From JACCZR01 sp035296565 (GTDB lineage: Bacteria > Actinomycetota > Thermoleophilia > Solirubrobacterales > Thermoleophilaceae): a stretch of 54,319 nucleotides of DNA. Under the pieces are notes generated by a model. That model did no database searches, was not told the DNA's origin, and saw only the letters and a program-made list of their open reading frames with translations. Shown piece after piece: positions 25,060-32,840 of this stretch (positions are counted from its first letter, which is position 1; each line of letters starts with the position of its first letter). A program made the translations under genes and the position numbers. Location: NCBI GenBank assembly GCA_035296565.1, contig DATHAQ010000035.1, forward strand, positions 1-54,319, in the 5' to 3' direction.

Positions 25060-26199
25060 GTGGCTTCGGATCGCAGCGTTCGCTCGCAGGTCACCGGGGT
25101 GGCGCTGATCGTGGCCACCGTGCTGCCGGGTTTCCTGACCGCGGCTCTCGCCCCTCGGATCCGGGGCGACTTCGACTTCGGGGACTCCACGCTGGGCGTG
25201 ACCATCGCGATCTTCTACGTCGTCTCCGCGCTCAGCTCGACGCCCTGCGGGCGCTTGGTGGACCGCATCGGCGGGGTGAGCGGGATGCGGCTGGCGGCCG
25301 CGCTGGTGGTGGCCTGCGCGACCACCGTGGCGCTGTTCGCCCAGTCCGCTGCGGGGCTGGTGGGCCTGCTGGTGCTGGGCGGCGTGGCCAATGGCATGGG
25401 AGGCCCGGCGGTGAGCGCTCTGCTCAAGCGTGAGGTCTCCGAGCAGAGCCAAGGGCTCGCCTTCGGCGTGCAGCAGTCGGGGGCACCCATCGGGTCGCTG
25501 CTCGCTGGCCTGGCGCTGCCGCTGGTGGCCATCCCGTTCGGCTGGCGCTGGGGCTTCGTGGCGGCGGCGGTGCTGGCCGTGGTCGCCGTCATCCCCGTGC
25601 CTCGCGGCGGGCCCCTGCTTCCGGCGGCGGCCACCGTTGCGCGCCGCGGCCTGAGCTCGGTCCACGCGATCGCCGTTGCCGCCGCGCTGGCCAGCGCGGC
25701 CGGCGTGGGCTTCATCTCCTTCCTGGTCACCTACGCGGTGAGGAGCGACATCGGGGAGTCCGAGGCCGGGCTGCTGCTGGGCGCCGTGAGCCTGGTCGCC
25801 ACCCTGAGCCGCGTCGGGCTCGGCGCTCTGTTCGACCGCAGCGGACGCGAGCCGCTCGCGCTGGTGGGCGCCACGCTTGTCGCGGCCGCAGGCGCCTACC
25901 TGCTGCTGATCGAAGGCGAGCCGGCCACGATCGTCGCGGGCGCGCTGGTTGCCGGCGGCCTGGGCTGGTCTTGGCCGGGCGGGCTCACGCTCGCGGTGGT
26001 GCGGCGGAGCCCCGAGTCCCCCGCCTGGGCGGTGGGGGTGATGATGTCAGGGCTGTTCGCAGGCGCGGTGGCGGGCCCGCTGGTGGTGGGCCTGCTCGCC
26101 GAGCACGGCTCGTTCGCCGCGGTGTGGTCGCTGTGCGCCGGCCTGGCGCTGCTCGCGGGCCTCCTCCTGCTGGGAACGCGGCGGGCCGAGGCCCGCTAG
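25060..26199 (+). CDS. Major facilitator superfamily transporter
   Basis: 379 residues from GTG 25060, nine bases after a GGAG in a GGGGGGAGG stretch; GTG 25051 is a close alternative. Around 12 hydrophobic helices are visible, with the MFS loop-2/3 motif GRLVDRIGGVSG near residue 60 and its half-repeat ALFDRSGREPLAL near 265. It is divergent from the ABC importer operon across a 33-bp dyad, and converges on pcaC, sharing the CTAG stop bases. Likely moves an aromatic acid or related compound in the same pathway; import versus efflux cannot be told. Confidence 0.85.
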   Translation: MASDRSVRSQVTGVALIVATVLPGFLTAALAPRIRGDFDFGDSTLGVTIAIFYVVSALSSTPCGRLVDRIGGVSGMRLAAALVVACATTVALFAQSAAGLVGLLVLGGVANGMGGPAVSALLKREVSEQSQGLAFGVQQSGAPIGSLLAGLALPLVAIPFGWRWGFVAAAVLAVVAVIPVPRGGPLLPAAATVARRGLSSVHAIAVAAALASAAGVGFISFLVTYAVRSDIGESEAGLLLGAVSLVATLSRVGLGALFDRSGREPLALVGATLVAAAGAYLLLIEGEPATIVAGALVAGGLGWSWPGGLTLAVVRRSPESPAWAVGVMMSGLFAGAVAGPLVVGLLAEHGSFAAVWSLCAGLALLAGLLLLGTRRAEAR

Positions 26200-26555
26200 C
26201 CCTCCTCCTCCAGCACGCGGCGCAGGACGGCGAAGGCCGAGTTGGCCGCCGGCACGCCGCAGTAGATCGCGCAGTGCAGCAGCACCTCGGCGACCTCCTC
26301 CTCGCTGAGCCCGTTGCGCAGGGCAGCGCGCAGGTGCAGGCCGAGCTCCTCGTGGTGCCCGCCGGCCACGAGCGCGGTGATGGTGATGGCGCTGCGCATG
26401 CGGCGGTCGAGGCCGGGGCGCTCCCAGACCTCGCCCCACGCGTAGCGGGTGATCAGGTCCTGGAAGTCCTCGGTCAACGGGGTGGTGCGCTGCTGCGCCC
26501 GGTCCACGTAATCGTCGCCCAGAACCTCGCGCCGGGTTCGCTCGCCGTCGCTCAC
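26196..26555 (-). CDS. pcaC: 4-carboxymuconolactone decarboxylase
   Basis: 119 residues from GTG 26555, overlapping the pcaB stop by 4 nt (GTGA). The CMD-family fold shows DLITRYAWGEVWERPGLD at the N-terminal half and the conserved LLHCAIYCGVPAANSAF helix at about residue 90. It is a stand-alone PcaC, not the PcaL fusion with enol-lactone hydrolase seen in many actinobacteria. It decarboxylates gamma-carboxymuconolactone to beta-ketoadipate enol-lactone. It ends tail-to-tail with the MFS gene at a shared CTAG. Confidence 0.92.
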   Translation of the reverse strand: MSDGERTRREVLGDDYVDRAQQRTTPLTEDFQDLITRYAWGEVWERPGLDRRMRSAITITALVAGGHHEELGLHLRAALRNGLSEEEVAEVLLHCAIYCGVPAANSAFAVLRRVLEEEG

Positions 26556-27838
26556 GGTTCCTCCTTCCATCGCCTCAGGGCCCGATCCACGAACGTCCCT
26601 GCCGAGCCCAGGTAGCTCAGCGGGTCGAGCGCCGCGTCGAGATCGTCGGCCGACAGGCCGGTGTCCTCGGCCAGCACGGCGTCGCGCAGACCCGCCTCCG
26701 AGCCCGCGGCGCGACCCACCAGCTCGTGTGCGCGGTGGCGCCCGAGGCGCGGGGCGAGCGCGGTCGTGACCGCCTCGGACATGATCAGCCCGCCGTGGGC
26801 GTCGAGGTTCTCGCGCATGCGCTCCGGGTGGACCTCCAGGCCGTCCAGCGTCTCGTGCAGCGCCCACGCTGCTCCGCCCGTTCCGGCCAGCGCCCCTCTG
26901 AGTGCCTGCCACTCCGAGTGCCAGCCGCCCGCCCCGCGCTCGTGCTCCTCGGGCAGCGCCGCCAGCAGCACCGAGGCCTCGCCCCGCACGCGCCGGGCGC
27001 AGGCGATCGCCATCGCGGCGCCTACCGGGTTGCGCTTCTGAGGCAGGGTGGAGGAGCCGCCCCGCCCGGCGGCCTCGGCCACCTCGCCGACCTCGGTCTG
27101 GGCCAGCAGCTTCAGGTCGAGCGCCACCTTCTCCAGAGCGCCGGCGGCCAGGGCGAGGGCGGCGCCCAGCTCGCCCACCCGGCCGCGGTCGGCGTGCCAG
27201 GGCAGGTCGGGCTGGGCCAGGTCGAGCCGGGCGGCGACGTCGGCGACCACCCGCGGCCCGTCGGCGCCCAGCGAGGCCAGCGTGCCCACGCCGCCGCCGA
27301 GCTGCACGGCCAGCGGGATCTCCTTCAGCCGCCGCCGGGCGGCCAGCACGCCGCTGAGCCAGCCCGCGGCCTTGAGGCCGAAGGTGGTCGGCAGGGCCTG
27401 CTGGAGGAGGGTGCGCCCCGCCATCGGGGTGTCGCGGTGCTCCTCGGCCAGCGCGGCGCAGGCCGCCGCGACCGCGGCCAACTCGGCGTCCACGACCTTC
27501 AGCGCTCTTCGGCTCACCAGCATCGAGGCGGTGTCGAGAACGTCCTGACTGGTGGCTCCGGCGTGCACCCAGCCCGCGGCCTCATCGCCGACCGCTTCGG
27601 TCAGGCGCTTCACGAGCGGCGCCGCTGGGTTGCCAGTCGAGCGCGCGGCCTCGGCCAGCGAGTCCGCGTCGAAGTCCCCGGCCCGGCAGGCCGAGGCGAT
27701 CTCGGACGCCGCCTCCGGCGGCGCGAAGGCCTCCGCGAGCGCGGCCTCGAAGTCGAGCATGGCCTGGACCCAGGCCCGGGCCGACACCGCCTCGCGCAGC
27801 GCCGGCGGCACGTACATCGCCTCGAACAGGTCGTCCAT
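26552..27838 (-). CDS. pcaB: 3-carboxy-cis,cis-muconate cycloisomerase
   Basis: 428 residues of the fumarase/aspartase superfamily. The signature loop GSSTLPQKRNPVGAAMA lies near residue 265, with HAGATSQDVLDTA near 90 and GRTLLQQALPTTFG near 140. These are the three conserved regions that build the tetrameric active site. It converts 3-carboxymuconate to 4-carboxymuconolactone. ATG 27838 overlaps the pobA stop by one base (TGATG), and its stop overlaps pcaC, so pobA-pcaB-pcaC are one unit. A longer in-frame extension upstream is antisense to pobA and rejected. Confidence 0.92.
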   Translation of the reverse strand: MDDLFEAMYVPPALREAVSARAWVQAMLDFEAALAEAFAPPEAASEIASACRAGDFDADSLAEAARSTGNPAAPLVKRLTEAVGDEAAGWVHAGATSQDVLDTASMLVSRRALKVVDAELAAVAAACAALAEEHRDTPMAGRTLLQQALPTTFGLKAAGWLSGVLAARRRLKEIPLAVQLGGGVGTLASLGADGPRVVADVAARLDLAQPDLPWHADRGRVGELGAALALAAGALEKVALDLKLLAQTEVGEVAEAAGRGGSSTLPQKRNPVGAAMAIACARRVRGEASVLLAALPEEHERGAGGWHSEWQALRGALAGTGGAAWALHETLDGLEVHPERMRENLDAHGGLIMSEAVTTALAPRLGRHRAHELVGRAAGSEAGLRDAVLAEDTGLSADDLDAALDPLSYLGSAGTFVDRALRRWKEEP

Positions 27839-29022
27839 CAGGCCACGGCGCCGACATAGTTCTCGGCCAGCATCGTGGAGGCTGCTCGCGAGGAGCAGAC
27901 GTACTCGAGCTGGGCCAGCTGCAGCCGCGTCGCAAAGCCGTCGTTGTCGTCCGGCGGGCGGTGCAGCAGCGAGGTCATCCAGTACGAGAAGTACTGGGTG
28001 CGCCACACGCGCCGCAGGCACTCCGCCGAGTAGCCCTCGAGCGCGGAGTCGTCTCCGTCGTCGTAGTGGCGGCGGAGCGCCTCGGCCAGCACACGCACGT
28101 CGGCGATGGCCAGGTTCATGCCCTTGGCCCCCGTGGGAGGGACGATGTGCACGGCGTCGCCGGCCAGGAACAGGCGGCTGTGCTGCATCGGCTCGGCCAC
28201 GAAGCTGCGCATCGGGGTCACGCCCTTGTCCACGATCGGCCCTTCGCCCAGCTCCCAGTCGTCCCGGCGCGCCAGGCGAGTGCGCAGCTCCTCCCAGATC
28301 TGGCCCTCGCTCCAGTCGTCGGGATCCTCGCCGACGTCGCACTGGAAGTAGAGCCGGGACAGGGTGGGGGAGCGCATGCTGTAGAGCGCGAAGCCGCGGT
28401 CGCTGTGGCAGTACACGAGCTCGTCGGTGGACGGGGCTGCCTCGGCCAGCACTCCGAACCAGGCGTACGGGTACTCCCGCTCGTGGAACCGCAGTCCTCC
28501 CTCGGGCACGGCGTCGCGGCACACGCCGTGGAAACCGTCGCAGCCCGCGACGTAATCGCAGACCAGCTCGTGCTCCTGCCCGTCGTGCACGTAGCGCACG
28601 GCGGGACGGTCGGAGTCGAGGCCCTCCAGCGTGACCTCGTCCACCTCGAAGTGCAGCGGCGCGCCGGCGTCCAGGCGAGCCGCGATCAGGTCCTTGACCA
28701 CCTCCTGCTGGCCGTAGATCGTGATGCTCTTGCCGCCGGTCAGCTCGGTGAAGTCGATTCGGTGGGGCAGGCCGGCGAACCGCAGCTCCACGCCCTCGTG
28801 CACCATGCCCTCGCGGTCCAGGCGGTCGCCGACGCCCATCTCGTGCAGCAGGTCCACCGTGCCCTGCTCGAGCACCCCCGCGCGCACGCGGGACTCCACG
28901 TAGCCGCGCTCGCGGGCCTCGAGCACCACCGCCTCGATGCCCAGGCCGTGGAGTAGGTGGCCGAGGACCAGGCCCGCCGGGCCTGCGCCCACGATGGCCA
29001 CCTGGGTCCGGACACTGCCCAC
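27838..29022 (-). CDS. pobA: 4-hydroxybenzoate 3-monooxygenase
   Basis: 394 residues from GTG 29022, identical in length to the Pseudomonas enzyme. FAD-binding motifs: GAGPAGLVLGHLL at the N-terminus, AGCDGFHG near residue 160 and GDAVHIVPPTGAKGMNLA near 285. The SRVRAGVLEQGT segment is characteristic of PobA. It hydroxylates 4-hydroxybenzoate to protocatechuate using NAD(P)H and O2. It is the first gene of pobA-pcaB-pcaC. A TACGAT box seven bases upstream of the start, with no Shine-Dalgarno, suggests a leaderless transcript. Confidence 0.94.
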   Translation of the reverse strand: MGSVRTQVAIVGAGPAGLVLGHLLHGLGIEAVVLEARERGYVESRVRAGVLEQGTVDLLHEMGVGDRLDREGMVHEGVELRFAGLPHRIDFTELTGGKSITIYGQQEVVKDLIAARLDAGAPLHFEVDEVTLEGLDSDRPAVRYVHDGQEHELVCDYVAGCDGFHGVCRDAVPEGGLRFHEREYPYAWFGVLAEAAPSTDELVYCHSDRGFALYSMRSPTLSRLYFQCDVGEDPDDWSEGQIWEELRTRLARRDDWELGEGPIVDKGVTPMRSFVAEPMQHSRLFLAGDAVHIVPPTGAKGMNLAIADVRVLAEALRRHYDDGDDSALEGYSAECLRRVWRTQYFSYWMTSLLHRPPDDNDGFATRLQLAQLEYVCSSRAASTMLAENYVGAVA

Positions 29023-29029
29023 GCGCCGG

Positions 29030-29035
29030 ATCGTA
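29030..29035 (-). promoter_or_regulatory. Putative -10 box of pobA (leaderless type)
   Basis: TACGAT on the reverse strand ends seven bases before the GTG at 29022. No ribosome binding site lies between. It is back-to-back with the TAGCCT box of the divergent lipoprotein gene inside a 30-base gap. Confidence 0.5.
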
Positions 29036-29039
29036 CGGC

Positions 29040-29045
29040 TAGCCT
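29040..29045 (+). promoter_or_regulatory. Putative -10 box of the lipoprotein gene (leaderless type)
   Basis: TAGCCT ends seven bases before the ATG at 29053, mirroring the pobA box on the other strand. The gap to the divergent gene is too short for a normal leader with a Shine-Dalgarno. Confidence 0.5.
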
Positions 29046-29052
29046 GAGCCCG

Positions 29053-29580
29053 ATGGGCAGGCGGTGGATCCTGATCGCCCTGGTGCTGGCCGTGGCCGGC
29101 TGCGGCGGCGACGACGACAGCGCGGTCCGCGAGGACCCGAAGACGGTGGGGACAACAACCGCCGAGCAGCCGCGCCCCGGGTCCACCGGGGCGACGCCGC
29201 AGGAGACCACGCAGCAGAAGACCACGCCGCAGAGGACCACGCCGCAGAAGACCACGCCGCCGGAGGTGCTCACCAGCGGCCCCCGGCGCGAGGTGGCCCG
29301 CACCATCGGCACACTGATCCAGGCCGTGGAGCTCGGTGACGGCAAGGCGTTCTGCAGCGGGCTGGCCGCCGATCCAGGGGGCGCTCAGGGCGTCGAGGCC
29401 CTGCGCGCATGCGGCCGGCAGGCCGGGATCGACCCCTTCCGCTTGCCCACCTCCGACGAGTTCTCGGTGAGGACGGTGCAGGTGAAGGGGACACGCGCAA
29501 CCGCCAAATTGGGAGGTGGGCAGACGGTGATCCTGCGGCGCCGGGGAAAGCGCTGGCAGATCGTCTCTTTCCGTCCATAG
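29053..29580 (+). CDS. Secreted lipoprotein of unknown function with a Thr/Pro/Gln repeat linker
   Basis: 175 residues with a lipoprotein signal (basic start, hydrophobic ILIALVLAVAG, lipobox VAGC at about residue 17). An acidic stretch and a flexible linker of five pentapeptide repeats (TTPQK-like, about residues 47-71) follow. The C-terminal 100 residues form a small domain (TIGTLIQAVELGDGKAFCSG ... GGGQTVILRRRGKRW) resembling small alpha+beta domains of the NTF2-like kind found in actinobacterial lipoproteins. It contains two cysteines that could pair. Function unknown; it is probably anchored to the outer face of the membrane. Confidence 0.75.
   Translation: MGRRWILIALVLAVAGCGGDDDSAVREDPKTVGTTTAEQPRPGSTGATPQETTQQKTTPQRTTPQKTTPPEVLTSGPRREVARTIGTLIQAVELGDGKAFCSGLAADPGGAQGVEALRACGRQAGIDPFRLPTSDEFSVRTVQVKGTRATAKLGGGQTVILRRRGKRWQIVSFRP
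29191..29265 (+). repeat. Five tandem 15-bp units encoding (A/T)T(P/Q)(Q/P)(E/K/R)
   Basis: Units begin at 29191, 29206, 29221, 29236 and 29251; most read ACCACGCCGCAGAAG or differ by one to four bases. They encode the linker of the lipoprotein. Copy number could vary between strains by slippage. Confidence 0.85.
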
Positions 29581-29632
29581 GCGCCCGTACCTTGGTCCGC
29601 GTCCCGCTATGCGATCAGGGAGCTGAACCCAG

Positions 29633-30088
29633 GTGCCTCTCTGCTTCATCGAACCCCAGGAAGCCATTCGGGTAGTCGCCGAGTCCATCGGGCGTGAGGC
29701 ACGCCGGCAACTGCTCGGCGAGCTGGTGCGCGCCTGGGTCGACGAGATCCCCGATGATGAGCTGGAGGTGCACTACGCCAAGGCGGTCGGGGACCTCGAC
29801 GACGAGGACCTGTCGATGCTGGCCGCCTGGCACGCCTCGCTGGAGATCGCCCAGCCGATCGCCAACAAGGAATTCCTGATGCGGGCCTTCAATCAGCTCG
29901 GCGAGCACCGTCGCGAGGCGCTGCGCATCGCCGCCGGTTTCCGTGGCGACGACGTGTTCGACTCCGGCGCCAGCGAGGAGCAGGCGCTGGACGCCGTGCT
30001 TCCGTGGCTGTCCAACGAGCGCACGATGGAGCTGGCCGCGGAGGCCGTCGAGCTCTACTGCTGGGACCGCCTGGGTTCCGACAACTAG
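29633..30088 (+). CDS. Helical protein of unknown function
   Basis: 151 residues, acidic and probably all helical, without signal peptide, membrane segment or recognisable motif. GTG 29633 is chosen because AGGGAG lies 11 bases upstream, although spacing is long. The sequence is dense in Leu, Glu and Ala with a SLEIAQPIANKEFLM core and ends with LYCWDRLGSDN. It lies between the lipoprotein and the secreted nuclease, whose frame overlaps its 3' end by 85 bases. I do not recognise a family. Confidence 0.6.
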   Translation: MPLCFIEPQEAIRVVAESIGREARRQLLGELVRAWVDEIPDDELEVHYAKAVGDLDDEDLSMLAAWHASLEIAQPIANKEFLMRAFNQLGEHRREALRIAAGFRGDDVFDSGASEEQALDAVLPWLSNERTMELAAEAVELYCWDRLGSDN

Positions 30089-30522
30089 CGCTCCTCGCGG
30101 TACTCCTCGGGGGCTGTTCCACTGCCCTGGAGCCGGAGGGGTCGGCCCGGGTCGTCCGGGTCGTCGACGGCGACACCGTGGTGCTGAGCGGCTACGGCAA
30201 GACGCGCCTGATCGGCGTCGACACCCCAGAGGTCTACGGCGGGACCGAGTGCTACGGCCATGAGGCCTCGCGCTTCACTCGCCGCACGCTGCGGCCGGGG
30301 CGGCGCGTCGGGGTGACGGTCGGCGTCGAGCCCCGCGACCGCTACGGGCGAACACTGGCCTACGTCTTTCTCGGCGACGGGCGCAGCTTCAACGAGGCGC
30401 TGGCCCAGCGAGGCTATGCCCGCCCGCTGACCATACGCCCCAACGACGACCTCGAGCCCGAGATCGAGGCGGCGGGCCAGTCGGCCCGCGCGGCTGGGCG
30501 CGGCCTGTGGGCTAGCTGCTGA
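30004..30522 (+). CDS. Secreted thermonuclease-family (SNase-like) nuclease, probable lipoprotein
   Basis: 172 residues from GTG 30004, the only ATG/GTG/TTG codon upstream of the export signal. A hydrophobic LALLAVLLGGC segment (Cys about residue 38) looks like a lipobox. The SNase domain has VVDGDTVVL, RLIGVDTPE (catalytic Arg and Glu) and DRYGRTLAYV (second Arg), so all three key residues are kept. It would cut DNA/RNA outside the cytoplasm with calcium. The start implies an 85-nt overlap with the preceding gene and a long n-region; a rare start near 30061 is the alternative. It converges on the HAD gene with an 11-nt overlap. Confidence 0.8.
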   Translation: MAVQRAHDGAGRGGRRALLLGPPGFRQLALLAVLLGGCSTALEPEGSARVVRVVDGDTVVLSGYGKTRLIGVDTPEVYGGTECYGHEASRFTRRTLRPGRRVGVTVGVEPRDRYGRTLAYVFLGDGRSFNEALAQRGYARPLTIRPNDDLEPEIEAAGQSARAAGRGLWASC

Positions 30523-31135
30523 GCAGGGCGCGCACATCGGCGATCGCCTGCTCGGCGTTTCGGAAGTGGACCGGGTGCATGCCCGCCTCGGCGGCGGCGA
30601 TGCAGTTGTCCTCGACGTCGTCCACGAAGACGCACTCCGACCCGGGGAGCCCGAGGCGCTCCAGCACGATCGCGTAGATCTCCGCCTCGGGCTTGCGCGT
30701 CCCCACGAAGCCCGAGTCGACGATCGCCTCGAACAGCTCGTCGATCTCGTGCAGCATCGAGCGCCACACCGGCTCCCACTCGCGCACGTTGTTGGTGCAC
30801 AGCGCAAGCCTCAGCCCCCGGCCGCGCAGCTCGGCGAGGAAGTCGAGCATCGGCTCGTTTCGCTCCAGGCGGGTGAAATAGCCCTCGCCCAGCTCGGTGA
30901 GCACGATGCCGTCGGGGAGCTCGTCGGAGGTGCGGCGCAAGAACTCCGTCTCGGTGATCTCGCCGCGCTCCAGCGCGTAGAGCGGGTGCACTCCAGTGCG
31001 CCGGGTGGAGGCGGCCATGGCCACGCCCAAGTCGGGGAGGGTCGTGCCGCAGCTGCTGGCGTACTCCTCCAATGCCCGGAACAGCGGCGTGGTCAGCACC
31101 CCGCCGAAGTCGCTCACCACGGCGGAGGGGGTCAC
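30512..31135 (-). CDS. HAD-superfamily hydrolase
   Basis: 207 residues from GTG 31135, overlapping the previous stop by 4 nt. HAD motif I is SDFGGVLT, with the nucleophile Asp and a Gly where phosphatases usually have a second Asp, as in the epoxide-hydrolase N-terminal-like and haloacid-dehalogenase-like groups. Motif II is ALCTNN, motif III Lys is in GTRKPEAEIY, and motif IV is VFVDDVEDN. A helical C1 cap lies between motifs I and II. Probably a small-molecule phosphatase or dehalogenase; substrate unknown. It is the last gene of a three-gene leftward run beginning with fxsA. Confidence 0.83.
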   Translation of the reverse strand: MTPSAVVSDFGGVLTTPLFRALEEYASSCGTTLPDLGVAMAASTRRTGVHPLYALERGEITETEFLRRTSDELPDGIVLTELGEGYFTRLERNEPMLDFLAELRGRGLRLALCTNNVREWEPVWRSMLHEIDELFEAIVDSGFVGTRKPEAEIYAIVLERLGLPGSECVFVDDVEDNCIAAAEAGMHPVHFRNAEQAIADVRALLSS

Positions 31136-31839
31136 GCGGCGTCGGGGGCGGTGGCCCGGAGGGCGAGCTCGTACTGACCATGAGCCTCCTGCCCCTCCAG
31201 CCGCCAGGCAAAGATCGCCGCGTGCACGTCGAGGCCCTCGAGCTCGAGCGACGAGCCGGCCGTGACCGTGCCCGAGGCCCGGCGAGGGAAGTCCTCTCCT
31301 GCCAGCCACAGCTCCAAGCCGGCGCTGCGCTGGCGCCCCTCGCCGTCGTAGACGGTGGAGATGCGCGCGTCCTCCACGGTCTGGACCTCGCCACCCGCGA
31401 TCAGGGCCGCGCTGACGAGCTCGTCGCCGTGTCCTGGCGCGCCCCGCGGGCGCCGGGCCACCGCGATCAGGGCGTGGCCGGGGTCGCCCAGGATCGAGAC
31501 GGCGCGCAGGGCGTCGAGCTCGTGCCACGCCGGTGCGCGCAGCGTCTCGCTGATGGTGCCCAGGCCGTCGACCGGCGTGCCTGCCACGTTGCCGGTGACG
31601 GTGCAGACGCGCACGCGGTTGCCCGCCAGCTCCACCGCCACCGAGGCAGGCTGCAGCTTCACCTCGAAGCGGTTGCCCACGCTCGCCTGCCAGGCGTCGC
31701 CCGAAGGCTCGAGCCGCGCGGGCTCGTCGAGCACCAGCGAGCGCGAGCCCTCGAACAGCAGCGTCGCCCCCGAGCGCACGAGACCGTGGACCTGGCGCGC
31801 CGGGTCGAAGAAGGCGACGGAGAGGGCAGGCTCGCTCAC
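31132..31839 (-). CDS. Beta-rich protein of unknown function
   Basis: 235 residues from GTG 31839, overlapping the fxsA stop by 4 nt. The sequence alternates short strands and turns throughout (LSVAFFDPARQVHGLVRSG ... GSSLELEGLDVHAAIFAWRL) without a signal peptide. That is compatible with a lipocalin- or AttH-like double barrel, but this is a guess. No catalytic motif stands out. Coupling to fxsA and a HAD hydrolase on both sides suggests cotranscription, not a clear pathway. Confidence 0.65.
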   Translation of the reverse strand: MSEPALSVAFFDPARQVHGLVRSGATLLFEGSRSLVLDEPARLEPSGDAWQASVGNRFEVKLQPASVAVELAGNRVRVCTVTGNVAGTPVDGLGTISETLRAPAWHELDALRAVSILGDPGHALIAVARRPRGAPGHGDELVSAALIAGGEVQTVEDARISTVYDGEGRQRSAGLELWLAGEDFPRRASGTVTAGSSLELEGLDVHAAIFAWRLEGQEAHGQYELALRATAPDAA

Positions 31840-32321
31840 CGCTCGAGACGCGGCGGCGGCGCCTCGACCTCGGTGGCGGTGCCCTCGACGTCCCAGACGC
31901 CGCGGTCGGCACGGCCGTCCGAGCCGGCGCGGCCGTCCGCGCCGGCGGCGCGGCTGACCGCCCGGCGCGTGAGCGCCTTCATCACGAAGCGCCGGACCAC
32001 CGCGCGGCTGGGCGGGACGAGCAGCAGAAGCCCGAGGATGTCGGTGAGGAAGCCCGGGGTGATCAGCAGCGCTCCGCCGAAGATCACCAGCACTCCGTCC
32101 TGGACCTCCCGATGCGGCATCCGGCCGGCCTGCATCGTGGCCTGGAAGCGGCGCCAGACCGCCCGGCCCTGCGCGCGCAGCAGCAGCGAGCCGATGACAG
32201 AGTCGGCGGCCAGGAGTGCGAGTGTGGGGAGTATCCCGATGCTGTCCCCGACCTTGTAGATCAGGTACAGCTCGGCGATCGGGAGCACGATGAAGGCCAC
32301 CACGAGGCCGACGAGACGCAT
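31836..32321 (-). CDS. fxsA: FxsA-family membrane protein
   Basis: 161 residues. The first 110 are the FxsA domain: an N-terminal helix (VGLVVAFIVLPIAELYLIY), then an IGILPTLALLAADSVIGSLLLRAQG segment interrupted by a loop, and the GGALLITPGFLTDILGLLLL helix hallmark. The tail is soluble, Gly/Ala/Asp-rich. In E. coli the homologue relieves phage-T7 exclusion by the F plasmid; the wider role is unclear. ATG 32321 is preceded by TAGGGT with a six-base gap, so the mRNA may be leaderless. Divergent from the DUF59 gene. Confidence 0.88.
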   Translation of the reverse strand: MRLVGLVVAFIVLPIAELYLIYKVGDSIGILPTLALLAADSVIGSLLLRAQGRAVWRRFQATMQAGRMPHREVQDGVLVIFGGALLITPGFLTDILGLLLLVPPSRAVVRRFVMKALTRRAVSRAAGADGRAGSDGRADRGVWDVEGTATEVEAPPPRLER

Positions 32322-32327
32322 AGATCG

Positions 32328-32340
32328 ACCCTACTAACCT
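32328..32340. promoter_or_regulatory. Back-to-back leaderless-type -10 boxes for fxsA and the DUF59 gene
   Basis: Within a 26-base divergent gap, TAGGGT (reverse strand, 32333-32328) ends six bases before the fxsA ATG and TAACCT (32335-32340) ends seven bases before the DUF59 ATG. No Shine-Dalgarno fits on either side. Any -35 elements must lie inside the opposite coding regions. Confidence 0.5.
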
Positions 32341-32347
32341 CGTATCC

Positions 32348-32644
32348 ATGCCCACGAAGGACGAAGTCACCGAAGCGCTCACGAACGTGATCGACCCCGA
32401 GCTGGGCCTCGACTTCGTCGAGCTCGGCCTTGTGTACGACGTCGAGGTCGAGGGGCCAGAGGTATTCGTCACCTTCACGCTCACCTCGCCGGGCTGCCCG
32501 ATCGGGCCGCAGGTCTCCGAGCAGATGGAGGAGTTCGTGGGGGAGCTGGACGGAGTGGAGCGCGTCTACCCCAAAATGGTCTTCACTCCGCCCTGGACTC
32601 CGGAGCGCATGAGCGAAGAGGCGAAGTTCGCCCTCGGCTTTTGA
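32348..32644 (+). CDS. DUF59/MIP18-family (SufT/PaaD-like) iron-sulfur assembly protein
   Basis: 98 residues with the family core NVIDPELGLDFVELGLVYDV at the N-terminus (shown in two overlapping parts: NVIDPELGLD and FVELGLVYDV) and the conserved Cys in LTSPGCPIGP near residue 56. Family members assist maturation of iron-sulfur proteins, and in PaaD they support a monooxygenase. The gene is monocistronic here and ends 51 bases before a bidirectional terminator. sufB at the window end shows the host has SUF machinery, but they are 20 kb apart. Confidence 0.88.
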   Translation: MPTKDEVTEALTNVIDPELGLDFVELGLVYDVEVEGPEVFVTFTLTSPGCPIGPQVSEQMEEFVGELDGVERVYPKMVFTPPWTPERMSEEAKFALGF

Positions 32645-32695
32645 GTCCGTCTGACGGGACCCTTCCCACGGGAGGTGCATCACGCCTTCCCTCGA

Positions 32696-32725
32696 GAAAA
32701 TCGCTCAGGTGCCTGAGCGATTTTC
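32696..32725. terminator. Bidirectional intrinsic terminator, 14-bp perfect stem
   Basis: GAAAATCGCTCAGG (32696-32709) and CCTGAGCGATTTTC (32712-32725) are perfect inverted arms with a two-base apex, giving an A-tract on one side and T-tract on the other. It lies between the convergent DUF59 gene (ends 32644) and the carbonic anhydrase gene (ends 32841), and can serve both. The core CTCAG/CTGAG recurs at two other convergent junctions. Confidence 0.85.
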
Positions 32726-32840
32726 CGCAGTGGTGCGCCGTGTCGGGCGGGCTGCCCCGGGTCCGAGATCCCTGCAAGAGCCACCCGCGGCGGAGGAAAC
32801 CCCTGCCACAGCGGCGGCCGGCCCCGGCGCTCGACCCGCT

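Noticed and set aside
27839..28522. An N-terminal extension of pcaB (frame open to 28522)
   Set aside because: It is antisense-frame sequence over pobA with no homology. The ATG at 27838 gives the normal family start and couples to the pobA stop.
29191..29265. Possible CRISPR-like tandem repeat
   Set aside because: Units are 15 bp, directly adjacent without spacers, and in frame with a lipoprotein linker.
31840..32484. An N-terminal extension of the 31132-31839 gene (frame open to 32484)
   Set aside because: It runs through fxsA in another frame. GTG 31839 overlaps the fxsA stop by 4 nt, the common arrangement here.
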